DNA of 29,487 bases from Hamiltosporidium magnivora. Taxonomy: Eukaryota > Microsporidia > Dubosqiidae. Positions 1 through 11,842 of the stretch are shown here, one piece after another; position 1 is the first letter of the stretch; each line of letters begins with the position of its first letter. The translations under genes were made by a program, and so were the position numbers. The notes beneath the pieces were generated by a model that was not told where the DNA came from, searched no databases, and saw only the letters and a list, made by a program, of their open reading frames with translations. Where the stretch lies: NCBI GenBank assembly GCA_004325065.1, contig PITI01000042.1, positions 1 through 29,487 on the forward strand. Reading direction: 5' to 3'.

Positions 1-1785
1 AATAAAAAAGGCAATAATTTCATTATTAAATGACATAAATATTTCTAAATTTATTTTTTCTTCATTTAAATATTTTTTATATTCAAATTTGTTTGCTTCT
101 TTATCGGAATAGTCTGATACGAAATCTTTTTTTCCCAATTTTACTACAAATTTTTTGTTTCCATGAATAATTGTTGATTTGATACCGTTTCCTGAAATAT
201 ATATTGTTTTGTTGATTTGTATATCTTCTTGGTTTAAAAAGTCATATTTTTTCAAATAATTGCTACTATAATTATTGTTTGTACTTTTGTCTGTAGAATT
301 TTCATAATTTTGTGTTTCATTTCTGTTGTAAAAAATATTTTTATACAGTTTGGATTTTCTTCTATCAAAAGTTTCTTTTGTAAATGAATAAAGTGCTTTT
401 CCAATCGGATGCAAAGAATCTTTTTCTATTTTAGATAAAATATTTAATACAATTTCTTCAGAAATATTTTTAAAAATACAATAATTTGTCACATTTATAT
501 TTCCGTAAGTTAAAGTTCCTGTTTTGTCAAAGAATATTTTTTTAATGGAATTTACTTTTAATATCGATTCTATATTCTTAATTATGATTCCTTTTTTGCA
601 GAGAAATTGTGTGGCTATCGATAAAGCTATTGGTGCGGATACTGTAAGTGAGCATGGGCATGCCACTATCAATACGTTTAGAGCCACTTTCATTGCAACA
701 AAAATAACGTATGAATTATTAGTTTTGTATAATATCTTCGGTTTTATATTAAGGATTCCTAAAATTAAATAAATTAAAAAACAAATTAAAGATATTCCTA
801 GCACGGATCTAATAAATAAATTTACAATTCGATTCTTTCTAATTAAACCGTATTTTTCATCAAACTGTGAATTCTTAATTAACTGTAATATTTCTGATAA
901 AAATGTGTTTTTACCTTTTTTAGTAACTCTAACTAAAATTCCTTTTCCTATAACTGTTGTTCCACAGTAAACAATCATTCCTGGTTCCTTCTTTTTGGGA
1001 TATGATTCGCCTGTTAAATTAGATTCGTCAATGTGTGTTACTCCATTTGTAATAATTCCATCTATCGGAAGTGTCATTTTATTTTCTATTCGGATTATAT
1101 CACCAACTTTTATCTCATCAATGGGTAAAAATTTCTGTAAATCTGTCTCATAGAATTTATAATGACTAACTGGTAATTTTTGTATGAAATTATTCACTTC
1201 ACTTTCGATATTTTCTCGGAAAAATTTTCCAAATAAAATAAAAAAGCAAATCATCGATGAAGTTTCTAACATAGAAGATATTTCTTTTATATTTGTATAA
1301 TCAATAGCTATAAATATAATTGCATATGCGAAAGAAAGAAAAGATCCTAGAAAAACCAAATTTTCAACTGAAATATTTTTACGGATATTTATCAACGAAA
1401 TATTTGTGAAAACAATTAATTGTATAAACAAAGCCAATATAAATTCTATAAATAAAATTTTTTTGTCTTTTCTTAGAAAAAAATGAGAGAATAATTGTGG
1501 AACGTAGAGCAATGTTACAATATAAAAAATGGTTGACCAGAACCTTTTGTTTCTAAGAACAATATATCCATTATCTTTTAATTTTTTAAGAATTTGTTTT
1601 TCTGAAATATCATTTCTATCAAAAATTATCTTAATTTGTCTTAGAAATATATTAAAATATGTGTTTTTGATTCCTTTTGTATTTTTGAGAATGTTTTTGA
1701 TCTTATTTTCACAGTCGCCGCAAGAGAAATTCTGAATTTCGTATATTTTTTGAAACAAGTCTTTATTCTCAGAAGAAATATTCAT
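1..1785 (-). CDS. Copper-type P1B ATPase (CCC2/ATP7-like), 5' part; runs off the left edge
   Basis: Reading the minus strand from the ATG at 1785 gives 595 codons with no stop up to base 1, so the C-terminal part lies outside the window. An in-frame TAA sits just upstream (1789-1791), which fixes this ATG. Seen in order: an N-terminal heavy-metal-associated domain with the metal pair C22-G-D-C25; four hydrophobic segments at about residues 85-200; the actuator motif TGES (258-261); two more helices, the second carrying the transport motif C376-P-C378; the phosphorylation motif DKTGT with D420; the N-domain HP dipeptide (H459-P460) and a GNG loop (532-534). CPC together with a CxxC domain is the family signature of Cu(I)-exporting ATPases, which load copper into the secretory pathway or expel it. 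Only one metal-binding domain is present, and its usual GMTC reads FSC. No C-run promoter motif is seen. The copper role is inferred from the family. Confidence 0.93.
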   Translation of the reverse strand, partial: MNISSENKDLFQKIYEIQNFSCGDCENKIKNILKNTKGIKNTYFNIFLRQIKIIFDRNDISEKQILKKLKDNGYIVLRNKRFWSTIFYIVTLLYVPQLFSHFFLRKDKKILFIEFILALFIQLIVFTNISLINIRKNISVENLVFLGSFLSFAYAIIFIAIDYTNIKEISSMLETSSMICFFILFGKFFRENIESEVNNFIQKLPVSHYKFYETDLQKFLPIDEIKVGDIIRIENKMTLPIDGIITNGVTHIDESNLTGESYPKKKEPGMIVYCGTTVIGKGILVRVTKKGKNTFLSEILQLIKNSQFDEKYGLIRKNRIVNLFIRSVLGISLICFLIYLILGILNIKPKILYKTNNSYVIFVAMKVALNVLIVACPCSLTVSAPIALSIATQFLCKKGIIIKNIESILKVNSIKKIFFDKTGTLTYGNINVTNYCIFKNISEEIVLNILSKIEKDSLHPIGKALYSFTKETFDRRKSKLYKNIFYNRNETQNYENSTDKSTNNNYSSNYLKKYDFLNQEDIQINKTIYISGNGIKSTIIHGNKKFVVKLGKKDFVSDYSDKEANKFEYKKYLNEEKINLEIFMSFNNEIIAFFI

Positions 1786-2219
1786 GCATTAAACGTAAAT
1801 TCTAGAATTTATTCTTTATTAATTTATATTAAAATGTAATTTAAATTTTTTTTATTAAAACAATTGATTTTTAACCTTAAATTTGTTCACAATGGGAATA
1901 AAAATAATGATACTGTATCTAAGGTGATTATTTGCTACATTCATGTAAGATAATCCTCCGAACTTGTTTTCTTCGCTTATGAATTTGTAAATATCATTAA
2001 TTGGCTTCTATTTTCGAAAGCGCTTGAATTGATATATCTATATTTGTCTTAGTACGAAACTTACAAATATTTAAAAAATATTCATGGATTATAAATATTA
2101 TTTTTTGAAGGTATACAATAGGCTGATATATTTATTGCAGGGTTTCGTATTTTGTTCTGCAAGGAGTATCATGAAAAGGCTCTGACTATAAATCAATAAT
2201 CTATATGTCAAATCTATAC

Positions 2220-4130
2220 AAATTATGAAAAGATGGGTATAGAAAGCCGTTCAACTTAAAATGAAAGGTAAAGGTTGCTACCAGAAAACCAATTAAGACT
2301 AGTAAGTAGTGTGTGAAAAGAAAAAGCGCAGACCCTATTAAATTTTGCTTTTAAAAAAAAATATTAAACAATCTTAAGACAACGTTGATCGAGCTTAATA
2401 AAGTTTTTAGTTAGTAGATCATGTTTAAATGAGACAAAGTATAGCCAAACTTAATTTGACTAATTTGATTCTGAAATTTATTAAAAATAAAATATCAAAG
2501 TGCAAAATTGAAATAAATGTTGAGCTCAAAAAATATGAAAAAGAAAAATGAGAGAGGAATATCGCAGGAAATGGTAGTTTGCACTTTTCCGTTTGTGTAT
2601 AGACCCATTATGCTGAAAGCTCAATTAAAAATACTAGAGGTGGACATAAAAACAGGTGCATCTTCTCACATTACCAACCTATTTTTGTTTTTTGATTATC
2701 CTAAGCTTTTTGCAACCCACAGTTTTGTCTTAATGTCTAGGACAAGTGTAGCTAAAAGAATTTTAAAAGCTATTCGGTTAGAGCTATACAAAGAGAAGTC
2801 AGCAAAGAATGAAACTTGCTAAAATATATTGCTACTATCTAGAAGGTCTTGGTGTTTATATTTTTTGCAAATAATATAAGATAGTAGAATTAATATGAAT
2901 TGTAACTTATTCTAAGACGTACAAATAAAATTGATCAAAGCTAAAAAGCTTTGTTGCACTAGATTGATGCTAAAAATCTATTTTTCTTCAACTTATCAAC
3001 ATGCGATACGGTGGATCAACTGCCACATAAGATTACTTCGACTTGAACCGGCTACATCTCTAAGTTAAATGATACAGTGAGTGCGTTGCTGGTAAAAAAA
3101 AATAAGGTACATTTTCGCCGAGAAAGTAAAAAGTACGTTCTTCCTAGAACAGAACTTGAAAGGTCTCTATATATTCGATAGTTGCATAAGCAAACATATG
3201 CTTCTGCAACCCTTGGATTGTCTTCGAATAATTAAGGAAAATTCAACATGAAAAGCAGGAATTTTAAATTTGGGTAATTTTAATAAAACTTTTTTTGCGC
3301 GAATAAAAGGCTTCTTAAACGTAAAATATTAATGTAATGAAGGTGTAATTAAAAAGAGTTTAAGGAACTCGATTTACAAAATTATAAAACGATTAGAAAA
3401 CGAAAGCTATATTCAAAGTTATATAAACCTAAAAATATCAAGCTATTAAGAATAAATGACTCCGCAAAATGGGTAACGAAAAGCATTATAGGATCGAATA
3501 TGAGGCGGTGTTTTGCTATATTTAGTATATAAACATATTCTATGGAGCAGAATGTATCAGTCAGTATTGTAATTGGTTAGGAAACAGCAGACTATTAGCA
3601 ACTCGATATGAAAAAAGGCTTGTACATGACTATAATAAAAGTATAGAGAAACTTACAATCTGTAGATTTGCTCCTATAAATTAGATACAAATTTAGCTCT
3701 TCAAAAGCAATTAGGAACATCAAGTCTAACAAATCTTTGATGATGGGTATGCATCAATTTAAATAAACACCAGAGTAAAAACAAATGTCAAAATTTGGAA
3801 TAATAGATCAGATATATCATTCTAGACAAGAAGCAGAAAAACATGGCCTCATTGAATCAGAATTACTTCCAAGACTTATTTCAAATAATCTTAACAAATA
3901 AACTAAACCCATAAGGTTTTTTTGTAAGTAAGTTAAAGATTTTTTTATAGATTTAGTAGCTTAATAATCACATGATAATATAAACTTTTAATTTAACTAA
4001 ATACAACAAATTATACATACTCTAGCTTGGAATGACTATCCAAAAACGACTATTAAGTCGAATATAAAAAAAAGAGCAATAAATTTAATTTTTTTTATAT
4101 CGAAACAGACAATATAGATCAATTATAATT
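2220..4130 (+). mobile_element. Decayed R2-type non-LTR retrotransposon, copy A (RT, zinc finger, endonuclease remnants)
   Basis: Reading all three plus frames together, with many stops and frameshifts, recovers the order of an R2/Dong-like element that carries a restriction-like endonuclease. A weak RT N-terminal region lies at about 2240-2510, and the RT core at 2517-2822. The region just after the core reads GLGVYIF, then KLCCTRL and LLRLEPA (about 2840-3060). LLQPLDCLRIIKENST (about 3200-3250) follows. At 3541-3684 an open stretch reads YGAEC, then LLATRYEK and VHDY, where the family has a CCHC finger ending HLATRC. Endonuclease remnants SDI and LDKKQK lie near 3800-3840, and AWNDY, where the family has TWDG, near 4030. 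Catalytic and zinc residues are lost, so the copy is dead. The match rests on remembered family sequence. Boundaries are approximate, and I found no target-site duplication. Confidence 0.75.
2517..2822 (+). pseudogene. Reverse transcriptase core fragment of copy A, catalytic motif destroyed
   Basis: This 101-codon open stretch is the best preserved part of copy A. Residues 13-21 read RGISQEMVV where R2-like RTs have RGIxQGDSL. Residues 58-66 read FFDYPKLFA where the family has FIDDLKLFA, so the second catalytic Asp of the xxDD box has become Tyr. Residues 83-95 (LKAIRLELYKEKS) match the conserved helix FKAIGLELNKEKS. It begins with an ATG by chance in the middle of the domain and stops before the thumb. 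It is not a functional gene. Confidence 0.72.
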
Positions 4131-4794
4131 TCACTTGGAGATAGTAAATCAGCTAAAAATGTAATTATGGAATAAAACGCACAAAAAAAATAGCATATAA
4201 TATAAATCGCTACATTCCAAATAAAACTCAGGATATTGAATAACAAACTTGATGAGCGCTGAAGCGTGGATAATTTTATTGACACAAAACCTACTCAAAA
4301 TTGGAAAAGGAATCTAATCTACAGAAGTTGTGAAAAAACCAATTAAAGTAGACTTATAAGGGAAACACATTTAAAAAAAGTTCATATAAAGTTCATTTAG
4401 GTATCAATTCATAAAAAAGACATTTATAAGCGCAATAAATCTATCACTTCCCAAATTTTCAATTAATTTACCAAAAAATATCGTAGTTAGAATAAAGTCA
4501 ATTGTGTTATCAAGAAAGTATATAGGTTTTCGATCTTACTACCTTTTATAAACATTCAAAGATAGAGTAAATATAATTTTCACTGCCATGTAAGTATTAT
4601 TTTTGATTTCATCCTGAATTTAGTTATTTTGTATGAATCTTGTTCGAAATATTATAGTTGAGTATGAGATAAAAATAATTGATGCCTAATATTTTTCTTA
4701 AAAAAAATAATTTTTTTGTTCATTCTATAACTCCTCTTGCGGAAAATATATTCCCTTCTATATAACGAAGAAATATATAAACTTTTTCATTTTT

Positions 4795-5050
4795 AAATTA
4801 AGTATTTATCTAATCCCATATGTGATAGCCCGGGCCGATATTGTGACAAAGTACACAAGACATCATCAAAAAGGGCAAATACTCATGAATGAAAAAGCAA
4901 ATATTTACTAATAGTGAACAAGAAGAGAATCGTCTTAATTTCTCTGTTATCGAAGGAAGGGAATTGAGTCGGGTCTAAATGCAGAAGATATATAGGAAAG
5001 AACCTAAATGTATATAGATAAATGAACAAAAGGCATGAAGAACCTACACT
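4795..5050 (+). mobile_element. 3' terminal fragment of a second R2-type element, copy B
   Basis: At about 4805-4900 the plus strand reads LIPYVIARADIVTKYTRHHQ. This matches the conserved R2-like tail IIPYVxTWDGxVTKYHxxH that follows the endonuclease domain. Downstream at about 4950-5010 it reads RRKGIESGLNAEDI, matching the RRRGxExGLN tail. Copy A already has its own equivalent of the first motif near 4030, so this is probably a separate truncated copy, or a tail duplication of copy A. Upstream of 4795 I could not recover the rest of the protein. Confidence 0.6.
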
Positions 5051-7872
5051 TCTTTACGAAAAGCTAGTATTAAGGCGATGTGTTAAACAATTAAAATACA
5101 AAAAATATTTTACTTCTTAGTTTAGATAAAAGAACCACAATAGAAGAACTGACAATAATTATAAAATAAGAGTCAAATTAGGAAAGGCAAATATGCTAGT
5201 TAAGGATGCAGAAGAATATTTATAGAAGTTTCGAAATTGTTTTTAACCCGGAATTTTATTGAATCAATTTGACTTTTATTTATTTTTTAAAAAATTATTT
5301 TTTTAATTTTAAAAATTTCAAACTTTCAAATTTGATTGATTCAATTGAGTATTTTCAAACTTAAAATTTAATCTGGGCGAATTTATTATATTCTTTTGAA
5401 ATTGATTATTGAGTTTTCTTTAAGGCACCCGTCTCTTGATTTTAAAAATTGTTGTTTGGAATCAAAAGTATTTTTATCTTCATATATTAATACTAGGTAT
5501 ACATTTAATAGATGAACCCTGGGATATCTTGAATTTATACGGTATTTCCAGAAAGCATAAAAATAATATTTTGTAAATAATTCTAGGATTTTTTTCAACT
5601 AATCTTAATAACAATACAACAATAAATAAATTATTTGAGTCTAAAAAAAATCCATGGTTTCCAAAAAAAGCATTTACGATTAATAAACCAGACTTGCTTA
5701 TTTAATACTAGAAATAAAATTCAGATCCTTCATATTAAATACTTAAAAACAAATTTATTTTTAATCTTGAATCACCTAAGAGCACAATATATTGGTCTAA
5801 GATTATTAGCTCCAACGCAAATAACTTGTTTCAAAGTAAAACGTCGTTGGTTCTTTTATAAATTCATTTTCTTATGAAATAAGTCTTAGCAATAATTTTA
5901 ACAGCATCTAGTCTTACTTATACGAAATGATAAAAAGATATATTAAATTCACGGAAACTAAAAAACAAAGTACATTTTTTTTTTGTGGTAATTGAACTCA
6001 TTGTAAAGTTTCTCTGAATGAAGTATATCTTTTTGTAAAAAAATAAAATATATTTTTTTAAGGATGACACATGCTATTGCTTTAATGGCACAAAAACAGT
6101 TTAATGTTAACAATATACGACTTTTTCTCTAACACAATATCGCGGTCCCTCAATAAACTCAAATTTCCACACTTTACCTCAATAAGTTAAAGCCAATTAA
6201 TGAACGAGAAAATTGGTTACCTGGATATGATTCTAGGTCGAAACTCACTCTGCCTCTTAAGAATATGTACCATTTCGACATACTCTATACTTTTCGAGCC
6301 TAATAAACTTTAGCCAATATATATATATCAGCGACTTATGTGGTTTTCTCCTAGTGTTTCAAAATCAAACCAACAGGCAATACCTGATAGTTAGCATTTA
6401 GAGATTTAATGTTTTTTATTTGTATATATCCTAGGCAGTATGTCTTCTTGAATGAGTGAGAAAGGCTATATCTCAATGCTTTTATATGGAAATTTACTAC
6501 AACATCAGCCGAGAATTGCAATCTAATTGTATAAGAAACTACAAACTAGCTTTTGAACAAAAGTTTTACTCTTTTGTATATCATCTAAATATAATCAAAT
6601 ATTCCCGGAATGACCGAAAATATGGCGTGAATTGATCACACTAAAAACCTAATAATAGTTTTCATATTGCTTTCGCCTATTCTGCCAATCAGTTAGCTTT
6701 TAATGAGATCATATTTTCTCCACCATAAGGTTAGTATATTTTACTTATTCTATTTCTTTTTACGCGTTTAGTATATGATCAATCTAGTATGTTATAAAGA
6801 TTGTTGGGTTTGTAGCAGAATATAATGAGATATATTTTAAGAAGTCCATATGTCAATAAAAATTTGGAATAGAGATAGTCGATAGTATTCAAAAAAAATA
6901 TTTAAAATCATTTCTTTTAATTGGCAAGCAGAATTGCAGTTAGGACAAAATGCTTATGATTCAAAAACGCATCACTACATTTCATTTAAAGGGCCAAGAG
7001 ACGCACTATAGTCCCCCGAAGAACCATAGCAAAAAGGGAATGAGATTTAAATCGAAACCGAGCAAAATATTGTGACTTGGCTTTGGATGGTACGACTGTG
7101 GCCTTTGAACCAATAAAAAATTTAAGATTGAGCTGAAGGATAAAAACAAAAATGGAATAGAAATTTCAGATTAAATGATAGAGTAAAAGGTAACGCAATC
7201 TCTGTATTCTACTTATTCTATAATTTCTATAATTTCTAATTAATAACCATTTGAAAGAATATTACCTTAATATTTTGCTAGTAATCTAAGGTTTCAATTG
7301 ACTGTAATTCACTCTAGTAATTTTAGCTAGAATTTATACTTTTAGTCTGTTAAAGATAATTTTTAGTAAAAACAACCCAAAATATATAAAAAATTAATTT
7401 TATTGGTTTCAAAAAAGTCTTCTGCTATGAAACTTAAAAAAACCAATGTAAATATTATCTATGGCCTTATCTATATCCAATCAAAATTATAATCATATTA
7501 TAAAATTAAATGTATTTTTAAAATGTTGACTCGCATTGTAATATCAGAATGACTTATATAAATTGCAGTTTCAAAGACTTAAACATAAGTAGAGATAGTT
7601 TATATTCGGGAAAGAGAAGCAAGGATAGATGTTTCTGTTATAATAAACGAAAAAGATGGAGACGTAGGAACAAAAAATTTAAGAAACGATTTTTCTTGGC
7701 ATTCTTAATATTTATTTTACTTACGTAGTTGCTTTCAACCTTTATATAATTTTGCTATTTGAAAATTTATATAATTTCATAGATTAATAAAACGTAGAAA
7801 AGAAATTTAAATTTGAAACGAAAAATAAAAGGTGAGAATCTCCCTTAAAATAAAATCATTAAAATTTATTGA
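5051..7872. other. Gene-free, AT-rich decayed DNA
   Basis: No ATG-initiated frame with family resemblance or a secretion signal was found. The longer frames (for example 5635-5877 plus, 5386-5598 minus) have no recognisable motif; the 5635 one begins at TTG. Short patches of more balanced composition, near 6120-6400 and 6950-7130, hint at old mobile elements, but I could not assign a family. No tRNA-like TpsiC arm was seen on either strand. Confidence 0.6.
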
Positions 7873-8454
7873 TCATCGATTAGATTTAGCAATTCTTTCA
7901 ATTTCATCTCTTTTTTTAACACCATAAGAACTTTGAGCACCTTTAGAGGCTGAAATCAACTCATCTGCTATAACCTCACTGAGAGTTTTGACACTTTTCA
8001 TTGCAGATGTTCTTATTCCTTTTGTAATAAGAAAAATAGCCAGATTAAGTCGTCTCAAAGGACTTATATCGACAGAAGTACGCTTCATTGCACCACCACG
8101 TCCTATTCTTGCAGAATCTTCACGGGGACCGCAATTGATAAGGGCATCGACTAAAATTTGCATAGGATTCTTATTAGTAGAAACAGAAATTATAGAAAAG
8201 GCACCTTCCAAAGCTTTCATGGCAAGTCTCTTTTTTCCATTATTTCTTCCTTTTCTCATTAAAGCACAGGCCAGTCTCTCTGTAATATGAATCTTGGACT
8301 TTCCAAAATGCTGTGACGAGTATCTGTTAGATGTATGCGGAACAGAAGTGATAGGAGAAACGTTTATGTAAGGAGCTAATGATATATCTCGACATGTAAC
8401 ATCAGAAAAAGAATATTTATCAAAAAGTTTTAATTCGGTAAAACTATCGGCCAT
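7873..8454 (-). CDS. RPS5: 40S ribosomal protein uS7 (RPS5)
   Basis: This 193-residue protein of the small-subunit head binds the 3' major domain of 18S rRNA and lines the mRNA exit (E-site) side. It aligns along its whole length with eukaryotic S5. The N-terminus has LFDKYSFSDV and DISLAPYI. The core has MRKGRNNGKK and the strongly conserved INCGPREDSARIGRGG, followed by VDISPLRRLN. The C-terminus is KRDEIERIAKSNR, which is exactly where the family ends, so the TGA stop is real. Human S5 is about 204 residues; the difference is a shorter N-terminal extension. The start ATG at 8454 has CCC six to eight bases upstream, as is typical of microsporidian ribosomal protein genes. There is no intron. 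The neighbouring intergenic regions hold no other gene for several kilobases, which is unusually sparse for this phylum. Confidence 0.98.
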   Translation of the reverse strand: MADSFTELKLFDKYSFSDVTCRDISLAPYINVSPITSVPHTSNRYSSQHFGKSKIHITERLACALMRKGRNNGKKRLAMKALEGAFSIISVSTNKNPMQILVDALINCGPREDSARIGRGGAMKRTSVDISPLRRLNLAIFLITKGIRTSAMKSVKTLSEVIADELISASKGAQSSYGVKKRDEIERIAKSNR

Positions 8455-8457
8455 TTT

Positions 8458-8464
8458 GAGGGTT
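8458..8464 (-). promoter_or_regulatory. CCC promoter motif of the uS7 gene
   Basis: On the minus strand the sequence directly upstream of the ATG reads AACCCTCAAA, after a T- and A-rich tract. A CCC or GGG motif within about 15 bases of the start is a described microsporidian signal, linked to strongly expressed genes with very short 5' leaders. Here it lies 6-8 bases before the ATG. Confidence 0.7.
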
Positions 8465-8936
8465 GTTTTTTTTTAAAAAAATAAGAAAATTTCTAATTTT
8501 AAAAATAAGTTTTCAAAGCTGTTTTATAAATGACGGATAATTTTATTTTTAATAAAAAATAGTTAAAAGACATTCTTAACGTAAATATGATTGTTTTTAT
8601 TTTTCTGAAATTTTTAAATGAACGCTGATTTGTGAATCATTTTATAATCGAAAATGTCTTGACGGGGATGACACACACCTCGAAATATTTAATCACTTCG
8701 AAAAAAGCAAGAAACCAATAATGGTGTTGGGTTTACTAATAGGCTTTTCTTATTTGCTCGTAAATCTTAAAAAAACAATAATAATGAGTAGAAGTGGAAC
8801 ATAAAATATTTAAAAACATTTAATTGTAAAGAAAATCTTTGAAATTAATGTTTTAAAAACCTCGTTAAGATCGTAATGTGTGAAAAGAATAATTTAATAA
8901 ATATTTTTTTTTTAGTTTTGAAAGTGTTTATTTTTA

Positions 8937-9006
8937 AAAATTTTTAACAGTTACATCATCAATTGTATGATAAAATTTTTAACAGTTACATCATCAATTG
9001 TATTAT
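8937..9006. repeat. 35-bp direct tandem repeat, two copies
   Basis: Copies at 8937-8971 and 8972-9006 are identical except for one base near their ends (tgtatgat versus tgtattat). The first bases of the unit (AAAAT) recur after the second copy. The unit contains the core aacagttacatcatcaattg. Near identity in otherwise fast-decaying DNA suggests a recent slippage duplication. Confidence 0.9.
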
Positions 9007-9532
9007 AAAATGTATGTTTTTTTGCTTTTCCTCCGTGAAATTTATTTATATTCTCAATAATAATTTCATAAACACTTATTTTTCGAATAGTCTAACAGAA
9101 TTTTATACCATTAAATTAAAAGATTTTTATTAAAAAAAGACTAGGAAGTTATACAATTATTACATGGTTTAATATAAAGATCTTGCACATAGTTATGTGT
9201 TTTTTTTTTCCGACACAAAAAGCTTTACAAACTTTAAATCTATAAAAAGGTAAGGCAATGAGATGAAAATAGATGATAAAATTATTTGATTAAGAATGAA
9301 ATTATAATTAAAGTTACTAAAAATTTAATATCTCTTAATACAGAATATAAAAATTTGCTTATTAAAAAATAAACCGAGTTTTAATTAAGAAACAGAAAAA
9401 CTGCTGATGTAAAACACCTATGAAATATCAAAATATATACTAGCAAACAGATTGAGTACGGTTATAAAAATCCTAATCAAAAAATTGAGAAATATGGCTT
9501 AGATAACGAAGTTTATGAAATAAATCTATCTG

Positions 9533-9595
9533 TTAAGTTTTATTTTCTGATGAATCTAAAATTTAGCTTGTTTCTAAAGGCTCAAACGTTAGTAT
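9533..9595 (+). mobile_element. Possible Tc1/mariner-type transposase remnant
   Basis: The plus strand reads VLFSDESKI, a stop, then LVSKGSNVSI. This resembles the conserved FSDESxF box around the second catalytic Asp of Tc1/mariner transposases. The surrounding frames are broken, and I could not recover the third acidic residue downstream. The match is short and may be chance. Confidence 0.3.
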
Positions 9596-11842
9596 TATAA
9601 TAAAGAATTTTCATAGCAATAAGATCAAAAATTTTAAACGCTTGAAAAAGCAAGATTACATTTTCAAGTTAATACAGATGAACTAAATACTAAAAATAAT
9701 TCAAGACTAATAAAGAAGGAATTAATATAAATTCTGTACATATAGATGATATTTCTGCTATTAACACCATATTTTCTTCATTTAGAATTTCCAGCGATTT
9801 AAAAAGAAAAAATTACTAAAAAAAAAAACAAAGATAATAAAAAAAATTTAATGAATATTTTTAACAGACAACTGAAGAGAAATTTGTTCAAAATATCAAT
9901 AATTTCAAAGAATATATCTGTTTACATAAGTCTGTAATAGTATAAACCATCAAGTGAGAATCAACGAGTTTTTCCAATAATTTAAGTTTAGAATTTCTGT
10001 CGAAATTACTGATTTATTGTAAAAATTCAAGCTTTAGACAGTTTTTATTGTTCAAAAAATATTTCTTCCTGGTTGCGCATGAAGAAGAACTGCATATTCT
10101 TAAATCTGCTTATGTATAGAATTGATACAACATAATTTCTATTGATTTTTTCAAAAAAAATTAGTCATATTGTGTAAGAAAAAAATATTTTGATATTTAA
10201 AAAACAGAAAAAATTTATTTCATTTTTGAAATACGAAGAATCTATTTATATTGCAACTTCGGATTTTATTAGAAAAATAAGAGACTTCAGTTAGGAATGC
10301 AACGAATGTAAAGGTGGATTATGAAATGAAACCCCTTATTGTTTCATGCTAACTTTTTTTGCAGTGAATATAGACTAAGTTGGATATTTAAAAAAAATCA
10401 CAGAAAAACCGCTCAACAAATTACATGACAAACATGGAATACGATGCATTTAAGATAACCAAGACTAGATATTATACTTGCATTTGCTATCAATTCACTT
10501 GTACATATCAAAGTAGGAGATAAAGACTTCTATGATACTATCAACATCAGCTAATTCATAAAGAGGATTCATTTCGAGAAAGGAAAAAACCATCCATCTA
10601 TTTATACTATTATTTTTCCGTTGAGTATCATAAGAATCGATATTATTAAGATGCTTACACAGTAAAATATTAGGTGAGTATTATGAAGTTGAGTATTACA
10701 CCTTTATAAATATTAAAAACGACTTAATATTCGAAGTTAATACAAAATATTTATTTAAGAAATATTTTTAGGGTTTGAATAAGAAAAAATTACTATTTTG
10801 GAAGCATTATTTATCTATAATTTTAAAATTCAATTTAATAATTTAATTAATCTAAAAATATAACTTAAATTTCTTTGTATGTTTGGACATATTCTTAATA
10901 TTTTTTGAATTAATGAGATAGAATATACCTGAAATACATCAATTAAAACCATTTTAGTAATATTTCTTACTAGGTAATTTTAAAAGACTACTATATTATT
11001 TACGAGAGGAATATCATATTTGTCAACTTAAACGGTAAATTTAAAGATCGACAAAAAACTATAGAACAACAATTTGATAGATAGTGGAGAAAATTCTTTT
11101 GATTTCAAAACACTACCGTGTTCTTTAATTTGGCCAAATTATACGAGAAAATACTGTAAAAAATCTAAACTAAAAAATTTAAAAGGCACAAACCATAGAT
11201 TAAAAAAATATAATCATGAAGAATACCAAGATGAAGTTTATCATATAAGAAAATAATTACTATGATTATAATTAGAAAATATAAAGTATGAATAGAATAA
11301 TACAAAATTCTTAGTCAGAAACTTTACACTATACTAATATAAGCAAATAAAATGTACGATACTATAATAATGTTCAAATTAATTTGATAGAGAAATATTA
11401 TATTAAATCTATTTTATAAAACATTTTTCAGTCTAAAAGATATACTGAGTTGAACAATGCTTTAAAACCGAGGAATAATAATTGATTTTTTTTTGATACA
11501 TCTATTAATATTCATATTGACATCTCTAGTGATATCAGAAATTTTTTTTCGATATCAGTAATTTTTGTGAAAAGTGACCTTAACATTTATTTTCAAAGAA
11601 ATCTATTTAGTTGTTAATTAAATTGATACTTTATCAAAATAATCTTATCATAAAAAAAGACCAATATTTAAGTACTTTGACAAAGGTATTTGTTAGATTC
11701 AAAACCTGTTTTTATTTCCTTTTTAAAACGTTAAAAGAATCAAATTACAGTATAATGAAAAGATAGAACATTGATAATTTATTTATTTATCTACAAACAA
11801 AGTTTTAAATTAAAATATATAAATGTCCAAATTTGACATGGT

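Larger units (their letters stand above)
8465..11842. other. 3.4-kb gene desert with a possible transposase remnant
   Basis: I find no convincing gene. It contains a 35-bp tandem repeat (8937-9006) and one patch that looks like a decayed Tc1/mariner transposase (about 9533-9595). Other patches (10,240-10,700) have protein-like composition but stops in all frames. The frame at 11,074-11,256 begins with TTG and resembles nothing I know. Confidence 0.6.

Noticed and set aside
524..1735. Plus-strand frames 524-772 and 1529-1735
   Set aside because: They are antisense shadows of the P1B ATPase, whose minus-strand frame is open and carries all family motifs.
5635..5877. Plus-strand 80-codon frame
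   Set aside because: It begins at TTG and has A/T-driven composition with no domain or signal that I can support.
7988..8290. Plus-strand 100-codon frame
   Set aside because: It is antisense to uS7, which is conserved along its full length.
11074..11256. Plus-strand 60-codon frame
   Set aside because: It begins at TTG, and I recognise nothing in it.
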